From Globisporangium splendens (Eukaryota > Oomycota > Peronosporomycetes > Pythiales > Pythiaceae): 64,000 nucleotides of DNA. The notes below the pieces were generated by a model. That model was not told the DNA's origin. It made no database searches and worked only from the letters and a program-made list of their open reading frames with translations. Each line of letters opens with the position of its first letter. The stretch's first letter is position 1. The stretch covers positions 1 to 64,000 of the forward strand of contig VFIW01000061.1 of assembly GCA_006386115.1 (NCBI GenBank), read 5' to 3'. The position numbers were made by a program, and so were the translations under genes. This document shows positions 19,793-30,348 of the stretch, in pieces.

Positions 19793-21496
19793 ATGAGCGC
19801 ACCCGAGTCCATTGCGTCCTCCGTGGCGGCGTCCTCGCCGGCGCCGTCCGATACTTCCTCCAATGCGTCGTCGTCGCCGCCGGCGAGCCCGAGCGCCGCC
19901 GGCACCATCACAAAGGACGCCAACGGCAAGCCCAAGAAGTGCCGCTTCAACGACTGCGACAACCTCGCCGTCGACGGCACGTCCAAGTGCGCGTTCCACA
20001 AGAACCGCCGCCAGTGCTGCGTCGAGAACTGCACCAACCAAGTGTACGCGCGCAAGCTCTGCGTGCGCCACGGCGGGAAGAAGCAGTGCCAAGCTGATAA
20101 CTGCGATGCGCACGCGCGCGGCGGCGGCTTCTGTCTGCAGCATGGTGGCTTTGTCGTGAAGCGCTTTTGCATCGTCGAAGGCTGCTCCAAGCAAGCCCAC
20201 GCGCGTCAGAAATGCGTTCGTCACGGTGGCGGTCGCAGGTGTAAAGTTGATGCGTGCATGCAACACGCGCGTGCTGGTGGTTTGTGCAACCGCCACTCGC
20301 ACGGTCACGAATGCCGCGTCGAAGGCTGTAACAAGACCGCGCAGCACTCTGGTTCGATTTGCTTCCGTCACGCCATGGAAATGCGTGCTCACGGCGAGGC
20401 AGTGCCAGAACTCAACATTTCCAAGGGCGGTCGCTTGTCGAGCAAGAAGCGTCAGCAAATCCAGCTCGAGCAACAACTGAAACAAGAGCAGTTCCACCAC
20501 CAGCAGCTACAGCAGCAACAACAACAGCACCAGCAACACCAACAACAGCACCAGCAAATGCAGCCGCACCACCAGCAACAGCAAGCGCCTGTGCAGCAAT
20601 CACAGCAGCAACAGCAGCAGCAGCAATCGTCGACTTCCGCTGCTGGTCCTGGTCCATTCGGTCTTCCGCTCAAGATCAGCGTGCCTACGACGATGCCCAA
20701 GTTCTCGTTGCGCACGCCGTTGGGCGGCAATGGCTTCCCGACGCCTCGCACGCACGAGTTTTCGCTGCTCATGGGACTCCCGTCGCCGCAGATTGACAAT
20801 TCTCAGCTGCCGTCGGTGCTCGCCATGTCGAACACCAGCAACAGCAACTCGCAGCGTCCGCTGTACGAGCCGCCGACCCCACTCACGGCGAGTTTGTTCG
20901 GTCTGAGCGGTCCACCGAGCATTACGCGCGGCGGCGGCGGTCGCAACAACTACTTGTCGTTGGGAATGTTCCCTACGGCGGACAAGCAACCGCACCACAA
21001 TGGCAACAGTGGTGGCCACGACGAGGACATCGACTCGTTCATCAACAACTACTCCAAGTTCATGGGTCCTGAGGCGGCGTCCCCAATCACGTACCACCAC
21101 CAGCAGAACCAGTACGCGATGCCGCCATTGCTCGACAACATTGGCCTCAATGTGTTTGAGAGCAATACGCACCACGCGGCAGCCGCGTCGATGAACGCAG
21201 CGCGCAACCAGATCCACAACAACCACAGCCAAGGTAGTGGTCCACAACCTCTCCAACGTCTGAAAATCGACTACATGGCCAACCAACACGGCAACCACCA
21301 CGGCCACGCGTTTGAAGGCTTCCCGACCCCGAACGGACCTGTGGAAGGTGCCTCGCACGACTACACGGCGCAGTTCTTCGCCGACAACGGCGGCAACCTC
21401 AACATGGGCAAGGGCGATCACCACAAGGGTGCCCGTGTCGTGATGAAGTCCAAGGCGCCTCCAGTGCCAAAGCCAACGGGCGTGACGGCAGCGTAA
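19793..21496 (+). CDS. WRKY19-like Cys/His zinc-finger repeat protein with polyglutamine
   Basis: Intronless, 567 aa from the ATG at 19793 (the frame is open further 5' but lacks family-like sequence). After a Ser/Ala/Pro-rich N-terminus, residues ~50-205 hold about six consecutive short fingers of the pattern C-x4-C-x(10-12)-C-x2-H followed by GG (for example KCRFNDCDNLAV...CAFH, QCCVENCTN...CVRHGG, RRCKVDACMQ...CNRH). The same finger array occurs next to the WRKY domain in plant WRKY19-type proteins; no WRKY motif is present here. Residues ~226-285 are Gln/His-rich (CAA/CAG repeats, bases ~20459-20632). The remainder is low-complexity with Asn/His/Pro. Likely a nuclear DNA- or protein-binding regulator. 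Confidence 0.85.
   Translation: MSAPESIASSVAASSPAPSDTSSNASSSPPASPSAAGTITKDANGKPKKCRFNDCDNLAVDGTSKCAFHKNRRQCCVENCTNQVYARKLCVRHGGKKQCQADNCDAHARGGGFCLQHGGFVVKRFCIVEGCSKQAHARQKCVRHGGGRRCKVDACMQHARAGGLCNRHSHGHECRVEGCNKTAQHSGSICFRHAMEMRAHGEAVPELNISKGGRLSSKKRQQIQLEQQLKQEQFHHQQLQQQQQQHQQHQQQHQQMQPHHQQQQAPVQQSQQQQQQQQSSTSAAGPGPFGLPLKISVPTTMPKFSLRTPLGGNGFPTPRTHEFSLLMGLPSPQIDNSQLPSVLAMSNTSNSNSQRPLYEPPTPLTASLFGLSGPPSITRGGGGRNNYLSLGMFPTADKQPHHNGNSGGHDEDIDSFINNYSKFMGPEAASPITYHHQQNQYAMPPLLDNIGLNVFESNTHHAAAASMNAARNQIHNNHSQGSGPQPLQRLKIDYMANQHGNHHGHAFEGFPTPNGPVEGASHDYTAQFFADNGGNLNMGKGDHHKGARVVMKSKAPPVPKPTGVTAA
20459..20632 (+). repeat. CAG/CAA trinucleotide-rich tract encoding polyGln/His
   Basis: Interrupted CAR repeats with CAC codons inside the zinc-finger gene. 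Potentially length-variable between strains. Confidence 0.85.
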
Positions 21497-22705
21497 AGCC
21501 GCCATCATCATCATCATCACCATCGGCCAACTCAAGTCAACGTACGTAGACGTCAAATAGATATATAGAATGTCGCGCAAAAGACATAGTGGGTGTATAT
21601 AAAAAGTGTCATTTTTAGAGAAGTTATATAATAGTATAACAGTATTACCACTGGCGGCATCTCTACGCCTGTGACGAACAATAAAACTAGAGGTGGAATT
21701 GTCACCATTCAACACGACACAGCACACAGTGCATGGAACAGTTCGCTTTATCGCGCGCATGCAACGCAAAGTCCCATGCAGTGTTCATGCACGGACAATC
21801 ACGACAATGTAATACTTGTGAGCTTTTCTGACTCGCAGGCATCTTGCAGCCTCAAGTGATGTGAAGATCCAAATGGACCCATCATTCGTTCTGCACAGCG
21901 GATGCGCAGCACCAACGGAGACAAGTGCTGCAACTCGACGAAAAAGCTGACAAGGATGAGATCGCGTTCGCGCACTTGAACGTGCAGTTACAATGGACCC
22001 TTCGTCATGTAGTACACCGAAGCAGCGCGCCAACACGCGTGGTGACAATTGCTGCAACCTGACGAAAATGCTGGCATACAGCAGTGGTGATGGTCGCGCA
22101 TGTGTATACGTAGCGAGCTCGTCGAGATGAAGCGCAAGCAACACGAATCACCAAAACACGTCGTGACGACGAGTTTTGTGCCACACGACGAAAAATGTTG
22201 ACAAGCAGGTGACGCCCGTTCACTTGTCCATTTGGGTTTGAAACTCGTGTGGATGACGATGTGGAAGTGTCTGCCGCGGGTGCGCTCGTGGGGTTGACGA
22301 CGACGAAGACCTGAGAAGCGCTGCAGGCGTTGGTGCTTTGCTGCTGAGGTCATCAGCATTGAGAAAGGCAGTCCACAGTGAATGATCCTAACGAGAAACA
22401 CTGTCGGCTGGACAGAGTGAGCATTCTGCAGTCGGTTGAACGGTTAAGAGCAGCACGGTCCATGCAGTCAGGCGAAGAGCCCTCCTCGTGCTGGTCGACT
22501 GACTGACTCGGTGGTGGCAAAGTTGTTGTCGCTAGCAACTTCAATTCCACCATCGGAGGGGGCACAATTTTGCATCAGAGTGTAGCCCAACCTCTGAGAC
22601 TTGATATGCCGCGTACCCCTTGTGAGCGGGGTTACGCTGGCATTTGTTCCCATCTTTTTGCTTCTGTGTTTCCCACACACGCACACACGACAGGTTTGAT
22701 TGTAA
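21497..22705. other. Intergenic with degenerate tandem repeats
   Basis: About 1.2 kb. Apart from the imperfect ~125-bp repeats described separately (about 21860-22320) it contains the 3' flank of the zinc-finger gene with CATCATCAT tracts and no supported coding sequence. Confidence 0.6.
21860..22320. repeat. Degenerate ~125-bp tandem repeat, three to four copies
   Basis: The anchor GACGAAAA occurs at about 21937, 22061 and 22187 (spacings 124 and 126), with a weaker GACGAAGA at 22302. Around each anchor the flanks are partly conserved: TGGACCC upstream in the first two copies, GTGxxAACTxxACGAAAAxxxTGxxAA at the anchor, and CGCGCA or CGTTCAC downstream. Copies are diverged by many substitutions. 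Confidence 0.55.
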
Positions 22706-23567
22706 ATGAACATGGAGACGGAAAAAGTGCTGGACGAGGAAGAGGAGGAGGAGAAGGAGCACTTCTTCGCGGACCTCGTGCCGTCGGACCGCGACCACGA
22801 AGAAGAGGAGGAAGAGGACGACGTGGGTGTGCGCGAGCCGCTTCACTCGGCGCCGCCGTCGTCCTCTGAATCGGGCTCCGCGGCCACCACCGAGCAGGAC
22901 CGGCGCGCTCAGATCGGCGCGAGCCCCTATCTCGCGCCATTCACGCCGCTGAGCTCTCCGAACCGCCCGAAGACGCCATCTAGTACGAGCGCAGCGCAGC
23001 GGAGTACAACGAAGAAGCCGCAGCTAGTGCCGATGAAAAATGGACCCTCTGGGGCGTTCGGCGCTGGCAGTAGTAGCAGTGGCGGCACTGCCAATAGTTC
23101 GAAAGTACTAAAGGACGACGTGGTCGCGCATCTGCCGAACGAGTTAGTCGAGAGCTTGATGGCCACGGTCCAGACGCTCGACAAGCTGATCCTGGGCGTC
23201 GAGGACTACAAGGCCGACCAGCTTGGGTTTCTCTACGACAAAGTCAACACTTACGTGGAGCTCCTCAAGCAGATAGATACCGCTGGCGCCAACTACCACG
23301 CATTAATACCTCTGCAGGTTCTAGCGTACGTTGCGCCTGTATCTGTATGGCTATGTGTCTTTGATATTTGGGGAAAGTGATGAAACTAACTTGATCTTGG
23401 TCTTAATTGTCTGCAGGATGGTCGATGGCCAGGAGAACACGAATCCGGAACTATTTACCAAGGCGCAGCTGGAGAAATGCCAGGACGAGAGCGAACGCGC
23501 GGCAAGCAAAGTGGACACGCTCGTGCTGCTGAAAGAGGCGCTCGAGAGCGGGATCTCGGACCTGTAG
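22706..23567 (+). CDS. MED10: Mediator complex subunit 10
   Basis: Two exons, 22706-23325 and 23417-23567, joined at GTACGT...TGCAG (codon GC|G), 256 aa. The N-terminal ~135 residues are acidic and low-complexity. The C-terminal ~115 residues match the Med10/Nut2 family: a helical segment with LVESLMATVQTLDKLI, the YVELLKQID and IPLQVLAMVDGQ region, then the hallmark NPELFTKAQLEKC and a terminal helix with KVDTLVLLKEAL. MED10 is a middle-module subunit of Mediator, bridging transcription factors and RNA polymerase II in the nucleus. The long acidic extension is longer than in animals or yeast (~130-160 aa). An ATG at 22712 is an alternative start. Confidence 0.9.
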
Positions 23568-23892
23568 AAAGGCTGAGAATGCTCAACGGAAGCGACGAGC
23601 TGGCGCGCTGCAAGAAGGAATCAAAAAGCTCACTGTCACCGCTGCGTCGATTCCCTTTTTCCAGCTCTGAATTCCAGTGTAAACCGAACAGCATACACAC
23701 GTGTGTCCCCATAATCTAAAAAGAGTTTGCTAGTTGATTTTCTTGTGCCTAGTGCGACCAGTGTGTGTTGTATGATCCTGAAAAGACGGCAGGATCCGCA
23801 GCTTGAAAGGTCACATTTGCCGTCACTGGCATCCGACTGAAGTCAATTGGTGCAAATAAGCTCAACGCGTATCGCAAGAGCAGACGGCAATC
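23568..23892. other. Intergenic
   Basis: About 0.33 kb between two plus-strand genes, 3' flank of MED10 and promoter of IFT22. No motif stands out. Confidence 0.6.
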
Positions 23893-24777
23893 ATGGCGCC
23901 ACTGAAGATCCTCGTCGTAGGCCCGAAAGAAGCAGGAAAGACGACGGTAAGTGGAGGCAAGCAAGTGGCTAAGGGGACCGAATGCGTGTGCGATTGTCGA
24001 ATGCACCAACGCTTTGTGCATTGTGGCCAACACAGATCGCCAACTTTCTCAGCGAGCAAACGGACCGCCTTGGTAGCCAGGAGCGCTATCACCCGACCAT
24101 CGGCGTGCGGTGCGTAATGGTTCCTTCTCTACATGGTGTCAATTCGAGTCTCTCGTTGTGATTCACTTTGTTGTATTTGGTTTGTGGATCGCCGCCACAG
24201 GATTTTGGAGCTGGAAAAGGGCAAAACCAATGTCGAGATCTGGGACGTCTCGGGCGACCAAGTGTGCGTTCTCTCCTTTTCCATGTGAATGCCTGAAGCA
24301 TGCTGAGCATGCATACGAACTTTGTATCTCTCTCCTCCCCGTGGAACAGCTACGAGGCGTGCTGGCCGGCCGTGATGAAAGATGCCAACGGCATCATCCT
24401 CGTGTACAACCCCGAGTCGCATGTCCACGAAAGCGAAGCCATGCTCTGGTTCGTCGTCGTCGCTTATTCTCACGCAAACAGACGGGTACCGTGTTTCGCG
24501 GCTCATACTTCTATTGGTTTGTCATGTTGTCAGGTACGAGTGGTTCATCCAGAACCCGAACGTGGACTCGTCGCTGTGCCTTGTCTTCGAGCACTCGGCC
24601 GGCACCAGCAGCAATGGTAGTACGAAGAAGGCAGCGGCTGCGAAATTGCGGTTGCCACCGGCAATCCACGTGGTTGCGACCACGTTTGACACCCCAAACG
24701 TGTTCAAGTCGGAGTTCGATAAATTGCTCCAGGTCACGCAGGAAGCCGCGAGCAAGCAAGCGCGTCCACGCAAGTAA
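23893..24777 (+). CDS. IFT22: Intraflagellar transport protein 22 (RABL5-like small GTPase)
   Basis: Five exons: 23893-23946, 24036-24109, 24201-24263, 24350-24448 and 24534-24777, all GT-AG and phase-compatible, 177 aa. The N-terminus MAPLKILVVGPKEAGKTT is the atypical P-loop of IFT22/RABL5. It continues with IANFLSEQ, an IGVRILELE strand, VEIWDVSGDQ (switch II, WDxxGD), the family signature YEACWPAVMKDANGIILVYN, and a divergent C-terminal half without prenylation Cys. IFT22 is a component of IFT-B, moving cargo along the axoneme. Its presence implies flagellated zoospores. Introns of ~85-92 nt are typical for the window. Confidence 0.9.
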
Positions 24778-24969
24778 AATAGGTTGAGCCTCAGAACAAG
24801 AGTCACCTCTAATTCTCTCATTCCATCCAGCTGAGGCACGTAGAGTTCGTAATACATACAAGCATGACAACATCGTGAAAATGGACAAAGCAATGATAAG
24901 TAGCTTGTATGTTTTGTAAATTTGTTGACTATTCAAACGTATAATAGATGGGAACTAGATGTGGCTTCG

Positions 24970-27900
24970 CTATGCGTGCGTGAATGGCCGTCTAGGCACG
25001 GCCACCTTTTGCGACACAGTGTTCACGACGCCAGACTCGAGGTTGTTGCGGTTGCTGGCGCCGCGTCGCGAGCGCTTGGTGGCCAGTCGGACCGCGAGCG
25101 CAAAGGTCGACAACCTGGGTATGGACTTGGACTCGCCGACGTGCGCGACCTCCTCGCCATTCTGCCACGCTGTGACCTCCTGGAGCTCAGCCGAACGGAT
25201 CCGCGTCATGCCGTTGTCGCGGAGCCGCGCGAGAAACTCGGAGCCCACTTCGGCTTCCGTGTTGTTCGTCTTGTATACGACGAGGAACTTCTCGAACGCC
25301 TTGGCGCTTGAGTTCAGCGTGATGTACACGGACACTTCGCACGCACCCCACTCGTATCGCGCCAGTTGGTCTGTCGTCACGACCGAGCGAATCTCAAAGG
25401 AGATGTCGCTGTCGTTGACAAAGTCGTCATCCGAAGATGAAGCATATGACAATGGCTGGCTTGATGGCGATGCGGATCCAGACGAGGCAGGAGCAGAGTT
25501 TGATTGCGACGCAGACGTTGAGGCATACTCACTGTGTGAGTCCGATGACTCGACTGCTACGACAGCGATCGAGGAATCCGAGTCGGATGCCGATGCGTCA
25601 GAAGAAGTGGAGCTCTCTTCAAAGGTGGAACCCGATACCGCGCTGGACGAACCTGAAGCAGGCGATGGCACATCCGTTGTGCTCGATGAAGACGTCGTTG
25701 ATGAGCCAGACGCAGACGAGCTTTGGTTCTCGGACGCCGATGACGAAGCAACGACTGCAACTCGCGCCAACAATTGGAGCCTTTGCAGTGCCCTTGCTAA
25801 CGATGCTAACGAAGGTTGAGAGTCGTTGGTATCCTGTGTTTCGTGGGCAGCCGCCGTGATGAACTGCCGAAGACCTTCATTAAATGAATTTGCGACCTCG
25901 GTGTTGAAGTTGCTCGCTGTGTAGCCTTCAATGTCGACAATGAGCTCCACATAATTCTCGGGTTCCTCGATGCTCAAGCACCGATCGCTTCCGCCTTTCG
26001 AAGATCGCCCCGCGGGGCATTGCTCACACGTGGACTGACCACCCTGGCACGAAAACCCAGGTGCACATTCGCACGCGATACACTGAGTAGATCCGCCCGT
26101 CGAGTAGAATCCTTCGGCACACACCATACACTCGGCGTTCTCAGTCGATGCCCCTGTTGGCGACGCACTACCGCGTGGGCACGTGACGTGTCGGCATTGG
26201 TCGGACCCACCCGTGGAAAAGGTACCTGGTCCGCACGGCGAACACTGTTTGTCGATCACATCGGCACCTGAGGGCGACGCGTACCCAGGTAAGCAGACCG
26301 TTGGTTTGCATACTTCGCTGTCTCCAGGCGAGTACAAACCCGAGTCGCAGATCGTACACGAGTCGAGCGCATTCGTTGCACCTGCAATATTCGAACCCAA
26401 TCCTGGGGCACACTGTGCAGGCAGGCACGGTTGATCCGCGCCTGGGGAGAAAAAGCCCGCGTTACACATCGTGCAGCTTCCAGTCGCCGACGAAGCACCT
26501 TCAAGCGATCCAAAGCTTGGCTCACACGTTGCTGGTCCACATTGCGCATCTTGGCCGATGCTGAACGTACCAGCGGCACAAATGGCACAGGATTCATTCG
26601 CTGTGGAGACGCCAGGGGGGGATGCAAAACCAGGCTCGCACGTCGTTGGACCAATGCAAGGCGTCGATCCACCAAGCGAATAGGATCCGCCAGAACACAT
26701 CATGCAGTCTTCCATTTGATGCGATGCGCCTTCGGTAGCGGCATACCCAGGCAAGCACACGACCTCTTCACACTGCACGGCACCACCTGGACTGAACCAC
26801 CCGGCCGCGCAAATGACACATTCTTGATCCGTGTGGGATGCATTCGAGAGCGATGCGTAGCCTGGCAAACACGTTGTTGATTCGCAGGCAAAGCCGAAGC
26901 CAGGACTGAACGAACCAGCTTCACAGACCTCACAGAATTCAACTGGGTCGCTGGATCCAGGAGGTGCCGCCGAACCTGGTCCACACCCGTCGGCTTCACA
27001 TTGAGTTTCATTGCCTCGTCCGAACGTTCCCGATGGGCACAGATCACAAGTGGACAATGCATCTACGGCACCGTCGATTCCGGACGCATATCCTGACTGG
27101 CACTGCATGGGTGTGCATGGCATGCTCCCACCGGTCGAGTACAATCCGGGTGCACACACTTCACAGTCCGCGACTGGATCGCTCGCGCCACGCTTCGCAC
27201 CGCTACCAGCAGGACATTCCGTAGGTTTGCACTGTCCGGATCCGCCCGTGCTGAACATACCCATTGGGCAATGCTCACACTCGTCACTCTTGCTCGTCGC
27301 ACCACTAGGCGAGAAGTAACCAGGTAAGCAGGCAGTGTCCATGCATTGTGAACTGTTTCCAAGCGAGTACGCCCCGGCAGCGCACACCTCACAGCTTGCA
27401 AAAGCATCGTACGCGCCTTTTCCTGCAGCGAACCCAGGCTCGCAGAGCGCCATTTTGCACTGCGCACCTCCTCCCTCACTATAGTACCCAAGTGCACACG
27501 CGTGGCAGTTGCCCTTTTCCAGCGAGTTCCCGGACTCGTCCGAGGCCGATCCTGGATGACAGCTCGTCGGTTGGCACGGGTAGTTCTCACCGGGACTGTA
27601 CTCACCAGGTTCGCACATGGTGCAGTTCGCGGTCTTGTGCGACGCGGCTTCGACGGATCCATAACCTTTTTCGCACTTCGTTGGGCGACAGACAACGTTG
27701 CCAGGCGTGTAAGAGCCCGCAGGCAAGGCTCGCACCCAGCCGCGTCGCTATCATCACTCACTTCTGGTGCGAAGTAACCCGCGGGGCAACTCGCTGGCAT
27801 GCATCGGTTCGAACCGCCTTCGGAGAACAACCCAATCTCGCAGCCCGTGCAGTCGGCCGAATTCTTGGCCTCGTAATTAGCTTCCCACCCTGGTTCACAC

Positions 27901-29222
27901 TCGGCTGGAAGGCACTCCGGGAAACCTTCTCCAGCGTAGAATCCACGAGGGCAAGGTTCACACATCGAGCTGTTTCCTTTGGATGAAAACTCAGCCTCAC
28001 ATTTCAGGCACGACGCTACTGGATCCAGCGCATCTTCCACGGCGTATTGACCACGTGGACAAAGGACTTGGTCACATTGCCCTTCACCTCCGAAGCTGTA
28101 AGTTCCAGCTGGGCATATCGAGCAGCTACTGCTCGAGTCAGTTGCAGCTTGCATTGTAGATGCATACCCCGCATCGCATGTCATCGGCTCACAAGCGGTC
28201 GCGTTGCCGCGTCCCCAGTATCCAGCACCGCAAGGCTCACAGTCTCTCTTTGGGCCACGGGCGCCAGCTTTTGCGGCAAAGCCAGGTTTGCACGTCGCAT
28301 TGCACGCCACACAGTAGTATTTGCCGTGAACAGCACCAGCAAACGCCATAGACCCGGCAGGACATTCCGTTGACGCACAAAATGTCCCATTTCCGACACT
28401 GTACGAACCGGCTGCACAGAGAATGCACGAGGTGCCGTTATCGTTAGGCTCATAGTCTGGAAGGCAAAGTGGAAATTCACACCGACTGGAGTTGCCCTGG
28501 GAGGTCATGCCGCGTGGGCACGGGGAACAAAAGCTCACTGGATCCGACGCGTTATAATTTGGTTCGTACCCGACAGAGCACAACGTTGGTTGGCACGACG
28601 TTGTCCCTCCTTCGGCATACCAGCCAATCTCGCAAACATCGCAGTCGGTGGCGTTTCCAGCAGGAGAACGTGGCTGAGTTCCTGGCGGGCATGCCATGAC
28701 ACCACACTGGCCTTCGCCGCCGATGGAGAAGTTCCCATATTCACACATGGCACAGTCATCTTTGGGCGTCGTGGCACCCACCCCCGCAGCGTAGCCTGCT
28801 GGACACGTGCCGTAGAGGCATTCATCACAGTGACCGCTCGACTCATTGTAGAAGTAGCGTGGATCACAGTAGTACTCCTCGGACACAACTTCAATCACAA
28901 TGTCCATGTCAGAAGACGAAGACCTAGAAGCTGCGGAGGAGGAGCTCGACGTCAGTCTGGACGACAAAGTAGACTCGGATCCCTCGCTGTCGCTGGAAAT
29001 TGAGCCTGAAGAAGCATCGCCATCGACGACAATAGGCGCGGTGGCGGAAGAAGATCCTTGCTTGGACGACGATGAAGATGCTACCGACGACTGACTTGCC
29101 GATGATGCGACGCTTGACGATGAACTTGCAGCACCACCGCCATCTTCAGTCTGGGCGAACGCTCCTGCGACACACAGCGACGCAAACAGGAGCGCCGCAT
29201 TCACGCGACGGCGACCGAGCAT
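24970..29222 (-). CDS. Giant secreted Cys-rich repeat protein (ephrin-receptor-like/GCC2-GCC3 repeats), one apparent frameshift
   Basis: Two overlapping minus-strand frames form one protein of about 1,417 aa. The ATG at 29222 starts a signal peptide (MLGRRRVNAALLFASLCVAGAFA), followed by a Ser-rich acidic spacer and then about 25 tandem repeats of ~40-50 residues with the pattern C-x2-C-x2-G-x-[YF]-S-x-GG-x3-C-x(4-5)-C-x-PG-[YF]-x-S. The repeats switch frame at ~27722-27724, where the sense strand reads GAGCCTTGCCTGCGGG. One extra C restores EPC-PAGSY and continuous repeats, so a single-base deletion is the likely cause. After the repeats come a conserved ~70-residue segment, a Ser-rich linker, and a ~150-aa C-terminal domain without a membrane anchor. 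Probable extracellular or cell-surface structural/adhesive protein; ligand unknown. Confidence 0.75.
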
Positions 29223-30348
29223 CGCGACAAGCACTGTTGACAGACGATAGACACCAACAGCAATAGCCTCAGCTACAGGCAGGAGTTGTGAAATTCTCGG
29301 ATGCTTTGGAGCGACAGCCCGAGCGCAGAAATTGGTTTCACGACGCGTTTACATCGACGAGGGCTTGAGGAGTCGGCGGCGGAGGTTTCTTCTTCTGCGT
29401 GCGGTTCGTTTCGCGAGGCGCAACGGGTCTGAAAGGAAGCATATCCATCGCCACTCGCGTACACTTGCAAAGAATATGGCACAAGAAGCGAAACGAGTCG
29501 ACAGCAGCCGACGATCCGTTTCGCTTTGGTCTCTTGCAAAGAGCGCAGAAGCGCGCCGACACATGGCGGAAGAAACGACCCGCTTGGACGAACAGGCGCC
29601 AGTAGCAACGTTGCGACCTGTCCGCTCACCATAATTCTGATCATGCATGGACTGAAAGCTGTGATACCCACAGTGAGGAAGGGTCAAGCACAAGCGGAAA
29701 ACGATCATCTGCATGCGAGCGAACGCATCTGCTCGCATCGAAACACACCACAATAAGTCAGCGCCAAGTCTGAATGGCGGAAACGCAAAGCATATATGCA
29801 TTGTGCGAGGAACGTGTATTGCATGGTTACATTGTGGCCAATGCAATATGCATTGTATAGACGAATTTCCGACGTTGTCGTGTATCCCATTTCATTCGCT
29901 AAAAATAACTGTCTCGTCTAATCAACTCTCTCCCCATAATACACCAATCCGATGCCGAATCTGCCGAGTTCCACTCTTTTCCACCAACCACAGGTACCTA
30001 AATGCCAAATGTTCAACTTAATCTGCTAATTTTACAACCAATAGAGAGTGCCATCTTTCTGAAATTGGTACGTATATAGCCAATGGACGCACACGTTATG
30101 GCACAGCAAGACACCAGTCAACTCGGAGAACGCAAGGGAGACCCTCATCAGCGGAAGTGCAGCCGATTAACCTGCCTGCCTGCCGACCGACGTCATCGCA
30201 CCGGCGCGCTTATCCGCGAATTTACACGCAAACACACACACGTTGAAGATCCGAGAGAGGCAAAGAGAGACTCGCTCCTTCTCTGCACACAGCGCTGCTG
30301 CGATCGCCCGTGTTCCTGTGTGTCTCTACGCGACGAACGCGAGAAAAA
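29223..30348. other. Intergenic, divergent promoter region
   Basis: About 1.1 kb between the minus-strand repeat protein and the plus-strand bHLH/F-box gene. Short frames only. No repeat or RNA gene recognised. Confidence 0.6.

Noticed and set aside
20600..21769. 389-codon minus-strand frame opposite the zinc-finger gene
   Set aside because: Highly Arg/Val-rich shadow of CAN-rich coding sequence; no domain.
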